Shown here piece by piece: positions 11,353 to 21,912 of a DNA stretch of 64,000 nt. The position numbers and the translations under genes were made by a program. The stretch spans positions 65,918,416 to 65,982,415 of the forward strand of contig CM064871.1 of assembly GCA_032719365.1 (NCBI GenBank). The letters run 5' to 3'. This DNA is from Prinsepia uniflora. Taxonomy: Eukaryota > Streptophyta > Magnoliopsida > Rosales > Rosaceae. Each line of letters opens with the position of its first letter. The stretch's first letter is position 1. The notes beneath the pieces were generated by a model. That model saw only the letters and a list, made by a program, of their open reading frames with translations. It was not told the DNA's origin and made no database searches.

Positions 11353-13313
11353 GCTGGCCTACGCGTAGTGCCGGTGTGACAGTGTGATGGTTTGTGCACT
11401 TGTGAATAGTGCAGATTGATTGATTGATTGATTGAGTAATTGATTGTTGACCTTGTGCATAGTACTGTTTGATGTTGATTGTGATTACGTACTGGTATTG
11501 AGTGCTGGTCTGTGTGGCCAGGTGACTATGTTATCATGTGTTTGGCCTGAGAGCCGGGATGTTGACTTGTTATGTTGTTTGGCTGGAAAGCCGATGATTG
11601 TCATTCATATGTTTTTCCCTATGCATGCATGGTTTGATAAACTGGAGGGTAAATGATGTGTTTCCAAAGTGTTTCAAATGATATTATTTTTGTCCACTCA
11701 CACCTTTTCTGTTTTGATGACCCTCCAGGCTGTGGCACAACATTCAGGGCTGATCTCGAGGCGGAGGCATGAACGGAAATCAGCGCAGTTATCCCTTGTC
11801 TGATAGGTGTTGAAGGATAGTTTCGGGACTTCAGTTGACTTGTCAGACGGGAGCAGGACCAGGCACGATTATCGAGGTCCAGTTAGGACGGGTCCTGTCA
11901 TAAGGGCTAAACCCCGCTCCCGTCTGACTTACGCATTACACAAAGGCCAAACGGACGTCCAACCTCCGTGTGACACGAAAGTCGGACAAGGGATTTCTGA
12001 TCCGACCGTCCCAATAACTTCCGACCTTCCCAGAGTACGCAGAGTCTACTGTGGATCGTACGTGTGATGTCTCCGACTCTCTCGATCGACAGCCCGCGCC
12101 GCAACAACCTGGAGGGTATCGAAAACACGAAAAAGACTGTGAGTGGAAAAAAATAAAGAATAAGTTTAAAAACAATTCATAAAACAAATACATTTATACC
12201 CTCCACGCAAAAACCAATACATGCATATCAAATTCATGTCGTAAAACCATGTAAGAAAAAACCAAACCATCATAGCTCAAAACCTCAGAAAACCCTTATT
12301 CAAAACCATCATCATCAAGTCTCAGTGAAAACCAAAACTCATTTGAAACCACACTTTCATCCATCGAACCTGCTGGATCTATACGAGTCTTTAAACTCCC
12401 GAGTCTTTAAACTCAATCCAGGCCTCAATATAATCCGAGTCTTTAAACTCCCGAGTCTTTAAACTCAATTCGGGTCTTTAAACCCAATCTGGGCCCGTCC
12501 CCTGTCAATCATAATCCGGGTCTTTAATAACCAGATCCAGCAAATCCAATCCAAAATTGTTTGAAAACCTTTTTCCATTTCCGAATCCAAATCCGCAATC
12601 TCATTAGGATCCCGAATCCAAACCCAGAACTTATATCCATCTCCTTTTCCAGATCTGAGTCCGCAACCATCATTCCGTAAGCTAGCATCCGGAATAACCA
12701 TTCCGAACCCAAATCCGAAAATCCATTTCAAGATCCAAACCGAATTCCGAATCGTCATCCGGAAATCCGATTCCAAAACCCGAAATCCACTTTCTTAATC
12801 TCACTCTCTGATTTGGGCTTCAAGCCCGAAAACACTTTTCCAAAATCCATATTAAAACATTGATATTAAATCATATTTCAAATCCCAAAATCAAATCATG
12901 AAAACTAGGTTCAAAGCACAATATCTATCCAAATCTCGTAAATCGTGAATTCCGTAATATACCTCGAAAAACATGCAAAACCGTAAATCATCAAAATCAT
13001 AAATCAAATCATTAAAACCACGTATGAAAATCATATAAAACATATATGCATGCATTCAGAGTTAGAAAGCAAAGTCCACTCACAGACCATTCCGACGTCG
13101 CCTCGATACGCGCTCACTTACGCCGTTCCCAGCCATTCCGCTATCCTCGGCTTTCCCGAACCTGTCCAAATCCCATAACGAGGTCACTAACTTCTTCATT
13201 AAGCTTATACTTAAAGTCCCTAATTTTTCCCGGATTTAAAACGTAATTAAACGGAACCCTAAACCTTCAAACTCTTAAGACTAACCCGAGACATTGTTCG
13301 ATTGCCTGGAAAC

Positions 13314-13544
13314 TTATCCCAACATGTTCGTTACAACGATTAGACTAAAAACCATGTTTACCACTTCCCTAGACTCTGCTCCACGCGCCCTCACGCGCCG
13401 CCCAAAGGGGCTGCGCGTGGGCTTCACGCCTGAACAGTGATTACTGTTCATCGTCTTCCTCAACCGTGACCGGTCTGAACCGGCGAAGGCTGTTCTTCGC
13501 CATTTCCCAACCATTTTCACTCCTTTTGATTCCCTTAGCTTCAT
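13314..13544 (-). CDS. conserved small ORF in LTR D (76 aa, truncated)
   Basis: Function unknown. On the minus strand the frame reads PFGRRVRARG, then NMVFSLIVVTNMLG, and stops early relative to the A, J and N copies. The upstream part reaches back into LTR sequence not conserved elsewhere. The PFGRRVRARG and NM.F...VTN motifs link it to the family. Confidence 0.3.
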   Translation of the reverse strand: MKLRESKGVKMVGKWRRTAFAGSDRSRLRKTMNSNHCSGVKPTRSPFGRRVRARGAESREVVNMVFSLIVVTNMLG

Positions 13545-15163
13545 CCTGGTCTAATTAATTGAGTCCACTAATCAATTCGTGAAATAACGTCCCCAATGTC
13601 CTCGTCCAAGCTTCGAAGAAAACTCAGAAAATCCGAGTTTCTGTCTCTGACCCCCCACGGCCACCGTGAAGCTCCAGTTCACCCCCTAAGGTCACTCTCA
13701 CCCTCCTAGAGCTAATAGGATCCTTAAAACACCTCGAAAATCACCCAAATCTCACGACTTCCAATTTAAAGAATTCTGAAAAAACAGGGGACAGAGAACA
13801 CTTACCCTTGCTCCGGTCTCCGCCGTGCTCGCCGCCGTGCTCCACTGAGTCCACACGACTTTTCTCAGGCCACTGAACACCTCCACCCGTCCAATTTGAT
13901 GGTTTGTTCAACTGGGGTGCACAACCATGCACGGTGTCCCTGCTCTGTCTCCTAGTTTCTGGTCCAACCCTCTATGGCACACAGCCACCGTCCAACCCTC
14001 TATGAAACACAAACACTCACTCACCAACCCGTCCTGATCAACCACTCAAGCCCCAAGCCTTCACACACTGAAAATCGATCAGAAATCCTCACAGTCTCAA
14101 CTCCCTATTTTCTGCTATGTGAACGATTGCACGGTTCAAAATCGTGTAATTTGTAGCTGTGCACACAATAAACCTCCTAGAACCCTCTAGGTGTCCCCCA
14201 CGTGTCCATCATCCTGTGGACAGAATTATAAATATCCAATCACACTTTCCCATATGGCCTTATCTGATTAGCCCAACTGTGAAAAAGATCAAAATGCCCT
14301 AGGTGTCTAATTTACCATTTTACCCTCCAATTTCCTAGAACTACAACTTAACCGTCCGACGTCCGATGACAGCGTGCCATCTGTCGTTATACTCAGGACG
14401 TCGAGACCTATCCAACGGTCCTCGGTCTACGTGAAAACTAAGAGTCCAGCAAAAAGTCAACATTTTTCCTTCTAATTAGCCAAATTACGGTAATTCCCTT
14501 AGCCTTCCGATCACCATAACTTTTTCTCTGATTGTCCAAATCGGACGTGCCACCTGTCTACAGACTCGTGACATCTCGAATTATGTCACGGTCATCAGTC
14601 AATGCCCAATTGACTGTCCGAGCTAAAAGTCAACATTTTACCCATTCTATGGGCAAAATCGTCATTCTGCGTTAAAAGTCCAAACGTAACCAACTAACCA
14701 CCGATTAATCTAACTAATTCGTCACTAATGACTTTGCTAATTCGGACCCCCGGGACGGGTCGTTACACGGCCCATGTGCCATGGAATTGGTTTTCGAGTT
14801 TTGATGTTAGATGCTTTCCACTATGGATATTAAGGGATTCTTAGGAGCCATATGAGCAAAGCCCGTCCAAATTTGGATGTTGTTAATGCGAGAAAGCTGT
14901 AAAAATAGCTTTTGAACCATGCTTGAGATTCAAGGTGGTACAACTCTCGGGTTACATAGGGAACAATCAGTTCGGCATTAAGTTGCAAGCAAGGATGAAG
15001 CACAGAAATCGGGGTTGATTGAGAGGCAGAGGTATGAGCGAAAAATCAGTACGAGTACCTCTTGTTTGAAAAGTGTTGAGGGTAGTTTCAGAATTTCAGA
15101 TCGTTTGTTAGAAGGGAGTAGGTTCGAGTACGAACATCAACATTTTTGGAGCGAATCCTGTTA

Positions 15164-15803
15164 ACTTGGTATCGTATTATAGCAAGGTTGATACCATTTG
15201 AGATTGTTAGGTCAACGTCATGCCTCCAAGATGTGGGCCCTATGCACTAACTAGTGATGAGATAGATATGTGAGAAGTGTGCTTGATCCCAGGATAGATA
15301 TGGGGATTGATCAGACCTTGGATTATATAGGTCGGATATGGGATGTTGTGCTGCAATATAGGAGAAACTTTGTGGATCCAGATAGTGAGTGAGCCCAGAG
15401 GCTAAGGTCGCAACGTTTATGGAAAGTTGGACCCAAATAAGAGGGATGAGTGAGTTCCACAATTTGAGTATTTGAGATTTTGAGGTGACAGAAGATTTTT
15501 TGTCGGCTCTAGTATGCATATTGATTTTTTTTTCTTGGTGACTAGATATGCTAGATATGGCATGGATTATGGAATATCAGATTAAGATTCTAACGAAGTC
15601 AGGATATTGAATTAGGGCTTAGAAGGAATCAAATTTTGGGAATAGGGCTCCAGATGAGCCAAAAACTGGAAATATTGGTTACCGTTCTGAACATCGAATG
15701 AGGATTCGGGTAGGAACCTGTGACACTGTTATAGGCCCAATAAATTTAGTTGTTGACATACAGGTTTGAATTTAGAGGATGTATTTCTTTAAGGAGGGTA
15801 GAT
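15164..15803 (+). pseudogene. internal region of element B with gag-like remnant
   Basis: A PBS-like stretch TTGGTATC...AGCAAGG at about 15166-15188 resembles the initiator-Met PBS with an insertion in the middle. An ATGCCTCCAAG start at about 15220 recalls the MPPR start common in plant gypsy gag, but the frame is broken by stops and no domain survives. A polypurine tract AAGGAGGGTAGAT (15791-15803) abuts the 3' LTR. With only 640 bp, the region could never have held gag-pol unless most was deleted. Confidence 0.6.
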
Positions 15804-16466
15804 TGCAACGACCTGGAAATTTAGAAAAGGTAATTTTGGGAATTTAAAGAAGAGAATTGATGATTTTTCCCTATAGGGCAAAAGTTGACTTATTGCCCCG
15901 TGTATTTTTTTGAACTTTTTGTGAGGATAGATACATAGACTTCGGAGTCCTGAGTCCATATATAGGCAGCATATCGGAATCAGAGATCGAATAAGGATGT
16001 TACATGTCTGGAATTACCAATGGAATTTTGGTAATTTGTCATTACGGGAATTTTGATAATTTCACAAGTGAAGATATTTTGCTGATTTCATGAGCTGGCA
16101 GCAAGTGTCCTCATCTCCTTTCTCCTTCCTTTTCCCATTTGTGTGCACCGACTTACCCTGCATAAATGTGTGTGTGTGTGTGTGTGTGTGTGTTTGTTTT
16201 GTTTGTTTTTTTTTTTTGTGTTTTTAGGGGGAAACCAAATCCAAGAGGAAAAGTGGAGAGGAAAAGAAAGGAGAAGAAAAAAAAGAGAATAAGAAGAGGC
16301 AAACCAAAAAATTAAAGAGGAGAAAGGGGGAAGGAATCAAGCGGAAGGAAAGAAAGAAAGAAAGAGGGAGAGAGACGAGAAGGAAGGGCTAGGAAATTCC
16401 CAGACCCGGAAATCCAATACACAGCATGTGTGCCATGGAATTGGTTTTCGAGTTTTAATGTTTGAA

Positions 16467-19041
16467 TGTCACAACCTATCCCAATCCCCCCGGGATTAAC
16501 ACGTGATGTGTCGTGATCCCGTCTGACACGTAGTGTCAGACCATGGAAAATTTAAACCTTTAGCCCGACTAGCTTCCAGAGCACGCCAGGATCTGGTGGA
16601 GGAGTGTGATGTCTCGGTCTTTGCTATAGTCCGCATCCTTAATCAACCTGAAGGACATTGAAAAACAGAAAAGACTGTGAGTGGACGAAAAACAATAGTT
16701 TCATAAAACACATTTCGTAAAAGACCTTTATGCCATTCACTAAAAAGCATGCATGCATTCAAAAACCAATTATCAAAATGAAACCATTAGGGCCTTAGCC
16801 CAAAACCGTAAACCAGAGCACATGGGAACTCAGCCCAAATCAATTACATGTGGGACTCAGCCCAAATCACATCACGTGGGTCTCAACCCAAAATCATTAC
16901 CAGTGGGACTCATCCCAAAACTAATCCTCGACATCCCTGATGCCTAACATCCGAGATGTCACAATCCACACCACTGTCACGGTTACAAGCTACGCATGCT
17001 TCCCGGGGTCTCAAATCCCAAGTCTCCCTAGGGTCCACCCAGATCAATGACCCGCAGTTCAATGACCCTCCCTGGGGGGAGGTTTTAACCTCTTGTAAAC
17101 CTGCTCCTGAGTCACTATACGGTCCGGTCGTTCCGTGCAATGACCCCTCGCAGGCAATGCCCTGTGACTACTCCAAGATACTACGAGATTTCTAGAGGAG
17201 ACAACCCGCCACTCCAGGATACTACGAGATGTCTGGAAGGCATCCATTTATGAGGATGGTATACAGAACACCATTTTACAAATCATTGAAACCATTCAAA
17301 TGGCCACGCCCGGGATTTCCATAAAACCATCACAAATCCAAATATGGGTCCCTGACTCGAAATCATGTTTATAAATCATAACTGGGCCTCCAGCCCGATA
17401 TCATAACCAACTGGGCCTCAAGCCCCGAATTCCTAAACCAACGGGGCCCCCGGTCCGATCGTATAACTCAAATGGGCCTCCAGCCCGATATCTCATTAAA
17501 TCTAATGGACTCCAAGTTCGAGGGTTTCCAACCAAATGGGTCTCATGCCTGATTCCATGTTTTCAAATCCAAAACCCATTCATTAAACCCTCATTGAAAT
17601 ATCAGCACGTAAAGGCACAACATAAAGCCAGAAATCTCGAAATACGTGTAATTACATAAATACTAGCTACCACAAGCAAATGCACTCATGGCATCACAAA
17701 AAATGTATTAAAACTCATATAAAACATATATGCATGTATCAATTTAGAAAGCAAGGTTCACTCACAGACCGTCCAAAACTGCGCCTCGATATGCGTGTCA
17801 TACACACTTACCGGGCCAATCACCGTCTCTGGGGCTCTCGAACCTATCCAAATCATAATAGAGGGTTACTAACTACTTAAATAACCCCTCATTAAAGCCC
17901 CATAATTTTTGGGGATTTTTAACTATTTTTAAAGTCGATCCTAGACCTTTGGACATCTCGAACTATATCTAGACGATGTCCGATCGACTCGAAACCAGTC
18001 CCAAAATTTTTGTTACATTGAATAGATAATTTCACATGTTGGAACCTTCTCCAAAATGTCGGCCACCCGCCCACAGGCGCCATCACCTGTCATCCCCTAC
18101 CTCGCGTGAACCGGCCAGTCTGGTTCACCTCTGCAACTCTGGTCCAATCCGACCAGCATGACCAGTCCAGCCTATTTTCTCTCCCATTTTCATCTGATTC
18201 CTTCCCTTTCAATCTTAATCTTCCTAACTCAACCCTAGCAACCTATTTGTGTGAAGAAAACTAAGAAAAACCTTCCAAACCGTCCAGTTTAAATCACCCC
18301 CCTCATGGTCCATTTTTCCTGATCGTTCCCCCTCGACGTTCGACCGCCAACCACCGTCCAAACCACCTCTAAACCATCCTAACAACCTATTAAACATCCC
18401 CCAATCACCCAAAACCATCCATAACGTCCGAAAATCGAAATTGAAAATTTAAAATCTAAAGGATCATCGGTTTACCTGGTTCCTAAGTTTTTCACCGCCG
18501 TCCACGTTGGCTGGCCACCCTGCTGCCACCCCTCAGTCCCTCTCTCACTCTATCCTCACACATAATCAAATAGGGAGGAGGGATATGGTTTTGGGTTCAA
18601 AGGTTTTTGGATGAGATCGTGGAAGCCGTGAGAAATGGGGAATGGGATATGCATGTATCAATTTGGGTGGGCAATGGATGGATGACAAGTGTCATTCATC
18701 CATTGGGCCTGCCCCTAAATATCTAGGCCCACTTAATGCCAAATCACATTCGTCTCGGAATTCGTGCAATAGTTCTCTCGAACTTCCCTGAACCGTAACT
18801 TCCCCGTCGAACATCCGATTTCGATGTGCCGCCTATCTACAGACTCGTAATGTCCCGATCTACGCAACGGTCCTCAGCCCTCGGCCGTCGAACCTCCTGG
18901 GTTAAAAGTTAACTTTTTCTCTTGTTTAGGGGCAAAATCGTAATTTCACTATGCATGTTCGTTAATCATCGGCTAATCCCCTATTAGCCTCACTAATCCG
19001 TAGTCTTAATTAATCCTTAAAATTAGGGACGGCTCATTACA
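16467..19041 (-). mobile_element. solo LTR E (2575 bp), nested in the B 3' LTR
   Basis: The left end is TGTCACAACC and the right end GGCTCATTACA. Flanks are TTGAA (16462-16466) and TGGAA (19042-19046), a duplication with one mismatch. Minus-strand modules include GTGAGTGGAC (16677-16686), GTTCACTCAC (17756-17765), an acceptor-like CTG (16648-16650), GGGCC-type hairpins (about 17285-17560) and a 34-bp palindrome (18672-18705). The core block reads NVTKILGLVSSRSDIV in the small-ORF frame but contains stops, so it is a dead copy. Confidence 0.9.
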
Positions 19042-19289
19042 TGGAAGCTTTCCACTATGGATATTAAGGGATTACTAGGACCCATATGAGCAAAACCTGT
19101 CCAAATTTGGACATTGATAATGCGAGAGAGTAGCAGAAATGGAGTTCGAACCATGGTTGGGATTCAAAGTGGTACAACTCTCGGGTTATAAAAGAACGCT
19201 CAATTCGAAATTAAGCTGCAAGGAAGGCCGATGCATGGAAATCGGGGATGATCGAGAGGCGGAGGCATGAGCGGTAAACCAATACGAAT

Positions 19290-20328
19290 AAGGATTTGTT
19301 ACGTGCGATATGCCGACGACTTACTACTCCAAAAGTCGGGCTTCGCATCAGCATCGACTTCTTTATTTATTTGATATGATGGTGAACCATTGGATTTCGA
19401 ATAAGCCTAGAACTAGGGGGTCACAAAACGGAATGAAGGTCAGAAATAAAATCCATAAATGAGAGATAAGGCCCCTGTAATTCCATAAGAAGTAGAAAGA
19501 GTAATCAAAAAGTCGGTCGTAAATAGACATCGCCAGAAATTCCCCAACTAATGCAACCTTTAATGTCCGATGTCGAGCGGACACGACTTCTTCTAATGCT
19601 AGAAGACCACTGGAGGACACCCGAGACAATCCTCACTGTGGTAGGGGACCTATAGAAGATCTTTTCAACAGGGTCTCGGTTCACTCTTCTTGCCCGGGCT
19701 TGGCTTTCAGACTTGACACCTTTCTTGTCCCTCGGACTCGGAAAGTAATAACGAAAATGGCTAGCCTAATAGCGGATTATGCAGCTGCCACCAAAGAAGT
19801 CCATCTGCCCCATTTTTGATTTGTTGTGTCATCCGATAGAAGGTTGGTGGGTTCTTTTCGCGTAAAAGCGATCAGAATTTGAACACGTCGTGTTTTACTG
19901 GGAAGGATCCCCCAATGGTGAAATAGCCTGAGGCACACTAGATAAGCTTAGAGAAATGTTCATTTGCTAAGATACTGGATGCTTACCGAAAGAAGAGGAC
20001 CAAGATCCATTTACAGTTAAAAGAAGATGATGATCTACCTGAATCCAGCAATTTCAGGGTCAGCTAGACTCGTGTACCGCTGAGAGTATTCGTGGGCTTG
20101 GGGTTCTCCTTTTGACATCTTGTTTCAGAGACTTAAGAGCGTAAAGCAGCATCTGGGTTGTTTTTCGCGACCAAAAAGGGTGATACCACCATGCTTAGCC
20201 CTCCTTTCTCCTCGGTCCACAGAGACAAAATGTAGGATTTGTGCCAACAGTTCATCACGGAAGAAAGAACTCACTTTCCGAAATGAGAGAAGGAGGGAAA
20301 GCGCGCTACAACTAACATAACAGCCAAC
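19290..20328 (+). pseudogene. matR: probable mitochondrial DNA insertion (NUMT) with matR fragment
   Basis: About 1.04 kb interrupts the B 3' LTR and matches none of the transposons here. Its first bases translate as RICYVRYADDLLL, the YADD reverse-transcriptase motif of the plant mitochondrial maturase matR, encoded in a nad1 intron. The similarity stops right after LLL, so this is a piece, and the rest may be other joined mitochondrial fragments. I cannot identify those. The flanks share ACGA, suggesting end joining with microhomology. Attribution rests on one motif of 13 residues. Confidence 0.5.
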
Positions 20329-20530
20329 GATTATCTCTTGTTTGACAAATGTTGAAGATAGTTTTAAATTTTAGATCGTTTGTCAAATGGAAGCAGGACC
20401 AGTTATGAACATCAAAGCGTTTTTTAAGTGGGTCATGCCACTTTATGTGCCTAGACAGCTAGACCGCTCCCTTTGTGAATTTAAAGGCATTTTTCGCCCA
20501 TAAAAATTGTGAGGTTTTGAGGAGTTAAAG

Positions 20531-21912
20531 TGACAAGACCCGACCCTAGAAACATGTCACAAACCATAACTAGGCCCTGCTCTCATCTAACAGGTGACTC
20601 AAAACCCAAGTGTACCCTCCAAATCCTATAAGGCAAGATACACCTGCTTAACTGTGAATGCATGTCTCCGCTCCGTAAGCAGCCTCGGTTCCCATGCAAC
20701 AATTTTAAAGGGTTTCGAAACCAAGAAAAACATGTGAGTGGACAAAAATAAGGGGTTTAAACGAATAGTTTGAAACATATAAATTTCCCTCTGTTTTATA
20801 AAACTATGTATGCATCAAGTTTACCAATAAAAAAACAATCTTGAAATACGTGTAGTACTAAGAAAATATAGTAAGTTTAGAAACCTGTTCAACATGAAAC
20901 CATATCGATTACTAACACAATGCAAACATGCCAACACAACCAGTCAATCAGCATACTGAATCAATCAATCATATCAGCTGACCCAACCTCGATGCCTACA
21001 AGTTAAATCATCATGTCAATGTGCACTACCGGTAGGTCAAATCACTAGGGAACTAATGAAGCCCCATGCTCGACGTTCGAGTATGGACCATCTCAAGAAC
21101 TAACGAAGCCCCAGGCTCGACGTATGAGTCACGGTCGTAGTCTCAGGAATTACGGAGTATTACCTCGATGTATGAGATTACGCACTAGTCTCGAGAATTA
21201 CGGAGCATTACCTCAACGTCTGAGACCGTACAACCAATCAGCATCTCGATAAGGGTTTCCACAACACATCATAATCCACAATCACATCATAATCCACAAT
21301 CACATGAAAGCATAGTAACATATCCAGAATCAACATCCAATTACCACACATACTCAATAGTCATTTGTCTATATCATACATCAAATTCATATCCAAAATC
21401 CAGTTCAGAAACAAAGGCCAAGTTTGAAATCCGTTCCAAAGCCCAAATCACACATCATGTCAAACCTCGTAAAATGAACCATTAAAATATTCTAGAAAAT
21501 CATATAAAATCCCGATCTACCAAATACCACCAAAGTCATATAGACAAATCAAATCAAGTATAAAACTACTTTCCAAAACTCAGAAGTAAATCTGAACACA
21601 ATACGAAAACGTGCAAAGTTGCAATTACCGTAAAATCATCAAAATCCATAAAAATCATATTTAAATAACCTTCAAGGAATTCACGTAGTATTTCATGTAA
21701 AATCATGTAAAAAAATGCATGCATAGGAAAACAAGTCCACTCACACGTACTGGAAATGCGATCGAACCAACTTGCACGTCGTTTTGTAAAATCCAAGAAC
21801 ATCAATTCCTACAAAAAAAATCACTTCAAAGGGTCACTAATCACCCTATTTAACCCACACGAGAATCCCATAATTTTTTGGGATTTTTAAACGAATTAAA
21901 ATGGACCCTAAA
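20531..21912 (-). mobile_element. LTR F, first part
   Basis: The left end is TGACAAGACCCGACC, the reverse complement of an LTR 3' end. GTGAGTGGAC (20734-20743), ATGCATGCAT (21715-21724) and GTCCACTCAC (21735-21744) are all present. A tandem array of about 35-bp units sits at 21048-21232. The LTR is interrupted by element G at a CTAAA site and resumes at 37244. Its far end is missing. An 85-bp spacer without recognisable content separates it from element B. Confidence 0.75.

Larger units (their letters stand above)
9060..11900 (+). mobile_element. solo LTR C (2841 bp), nested in D
   Basis: It starts TGTAACGACCCGAAC and ends GGTCCTGTCA. TAAGG duplications at 9055-9059 and 11901-11905 are perfect. 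The modules are inverted GTGACGT/GCGTCAC (about 9188-9209), the core block (10391-10585), GTGAGTGGAC (10757-10766), ATGCATGCAT (10786 and 11621), GTCCACTCAC (11692-11701), CCCTCCAG ending at 11728, and an EAEA-stop frame to about 11773. Instead of TTTAAA hairpins it has a GTGCAGTTCCC minisatellite. It is the innermost and so youngest layer of the B-D-C nest. Confidence 0.93.
9025..14767 (-). mobile_element. solo LTR D (about 2897 bp without nested C)
   Basis: The left end is TGTCAGGGCCCACC, the reverse complement of an LTR 3' end. The right end is GGGTCGTTACA, the reverse complement of TGTAACGACCC. CGGCC duplications at 9020-9024 and 14768-14772 are perfect. No interior, PBS or PPT remains. 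Minus-strand modules include GTCCACTCAC at 13074-13083, its partner GTGAGTGG at 12139, an acceptor-like CTG at 12109-12111, the core block (13262-13451) and five intact TTTAAA hairpins plus a decayed one (12384-12532). It was hit by C only 34 bp inside its left end. Confidence 0.92.
8438..15163 (+). mobile_element. 5' LTR of element B, split by solo LTR D
   Basis: Parts are 8438-9024 and 14768-15163, about 978 bp after removal of D and one copy of its duplication. Continuity across D is shown by the 3' LTR, where ACACAGCATGTGTGCCATGG reads through uninterrupted at about 16418-16437. The LTR has a CA-poor end (CCTGTTA). It also carries a short open frame ending GAGGCAGAGGTATGA, like the EAEA-stop frame of the other LTRs. 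Confidence 0.85.
8438..20440 (+). mobile_element. element B: LTR retrotransposon with two LTRs, heavily interrupted
   Basis: Two related LTRs (8438-15163 and 15804-20440) bracket a 640-bp internal region. Removing the nested insertions leaves LTRs of about 980 and 1020 bp. The flanks are GTTTA (8433-8437) and CTTTA (20441-20445), a target duplication with one mismatch. With so short an interior the element is non-autonomous or decayed. It shares the TGTAACGACYYG start and the GGGAGTAGG/GGAAGCAGG motif near the 3' end with the longer LTRs, but lacks their GTGAGTGGAC pair and hairpin arrays. Confidence 0.85.
15804..20440 (+). mobile_element. 3' LTR of element B, split by solo LTR E and an organelle-like insert
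   Basis: Parts are 15804-16466, 19042-19289 and 20329-20440, about 1020 bp in total. It starts TGCAACGACC, a C/T difference from the 5' LTR. It carries a (GT)n run near 16169-16196 and the same polypurine tract as the 5' LTR. Alignment to the 5' LTR across both insertions places their edges. Confidence 0.82.
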
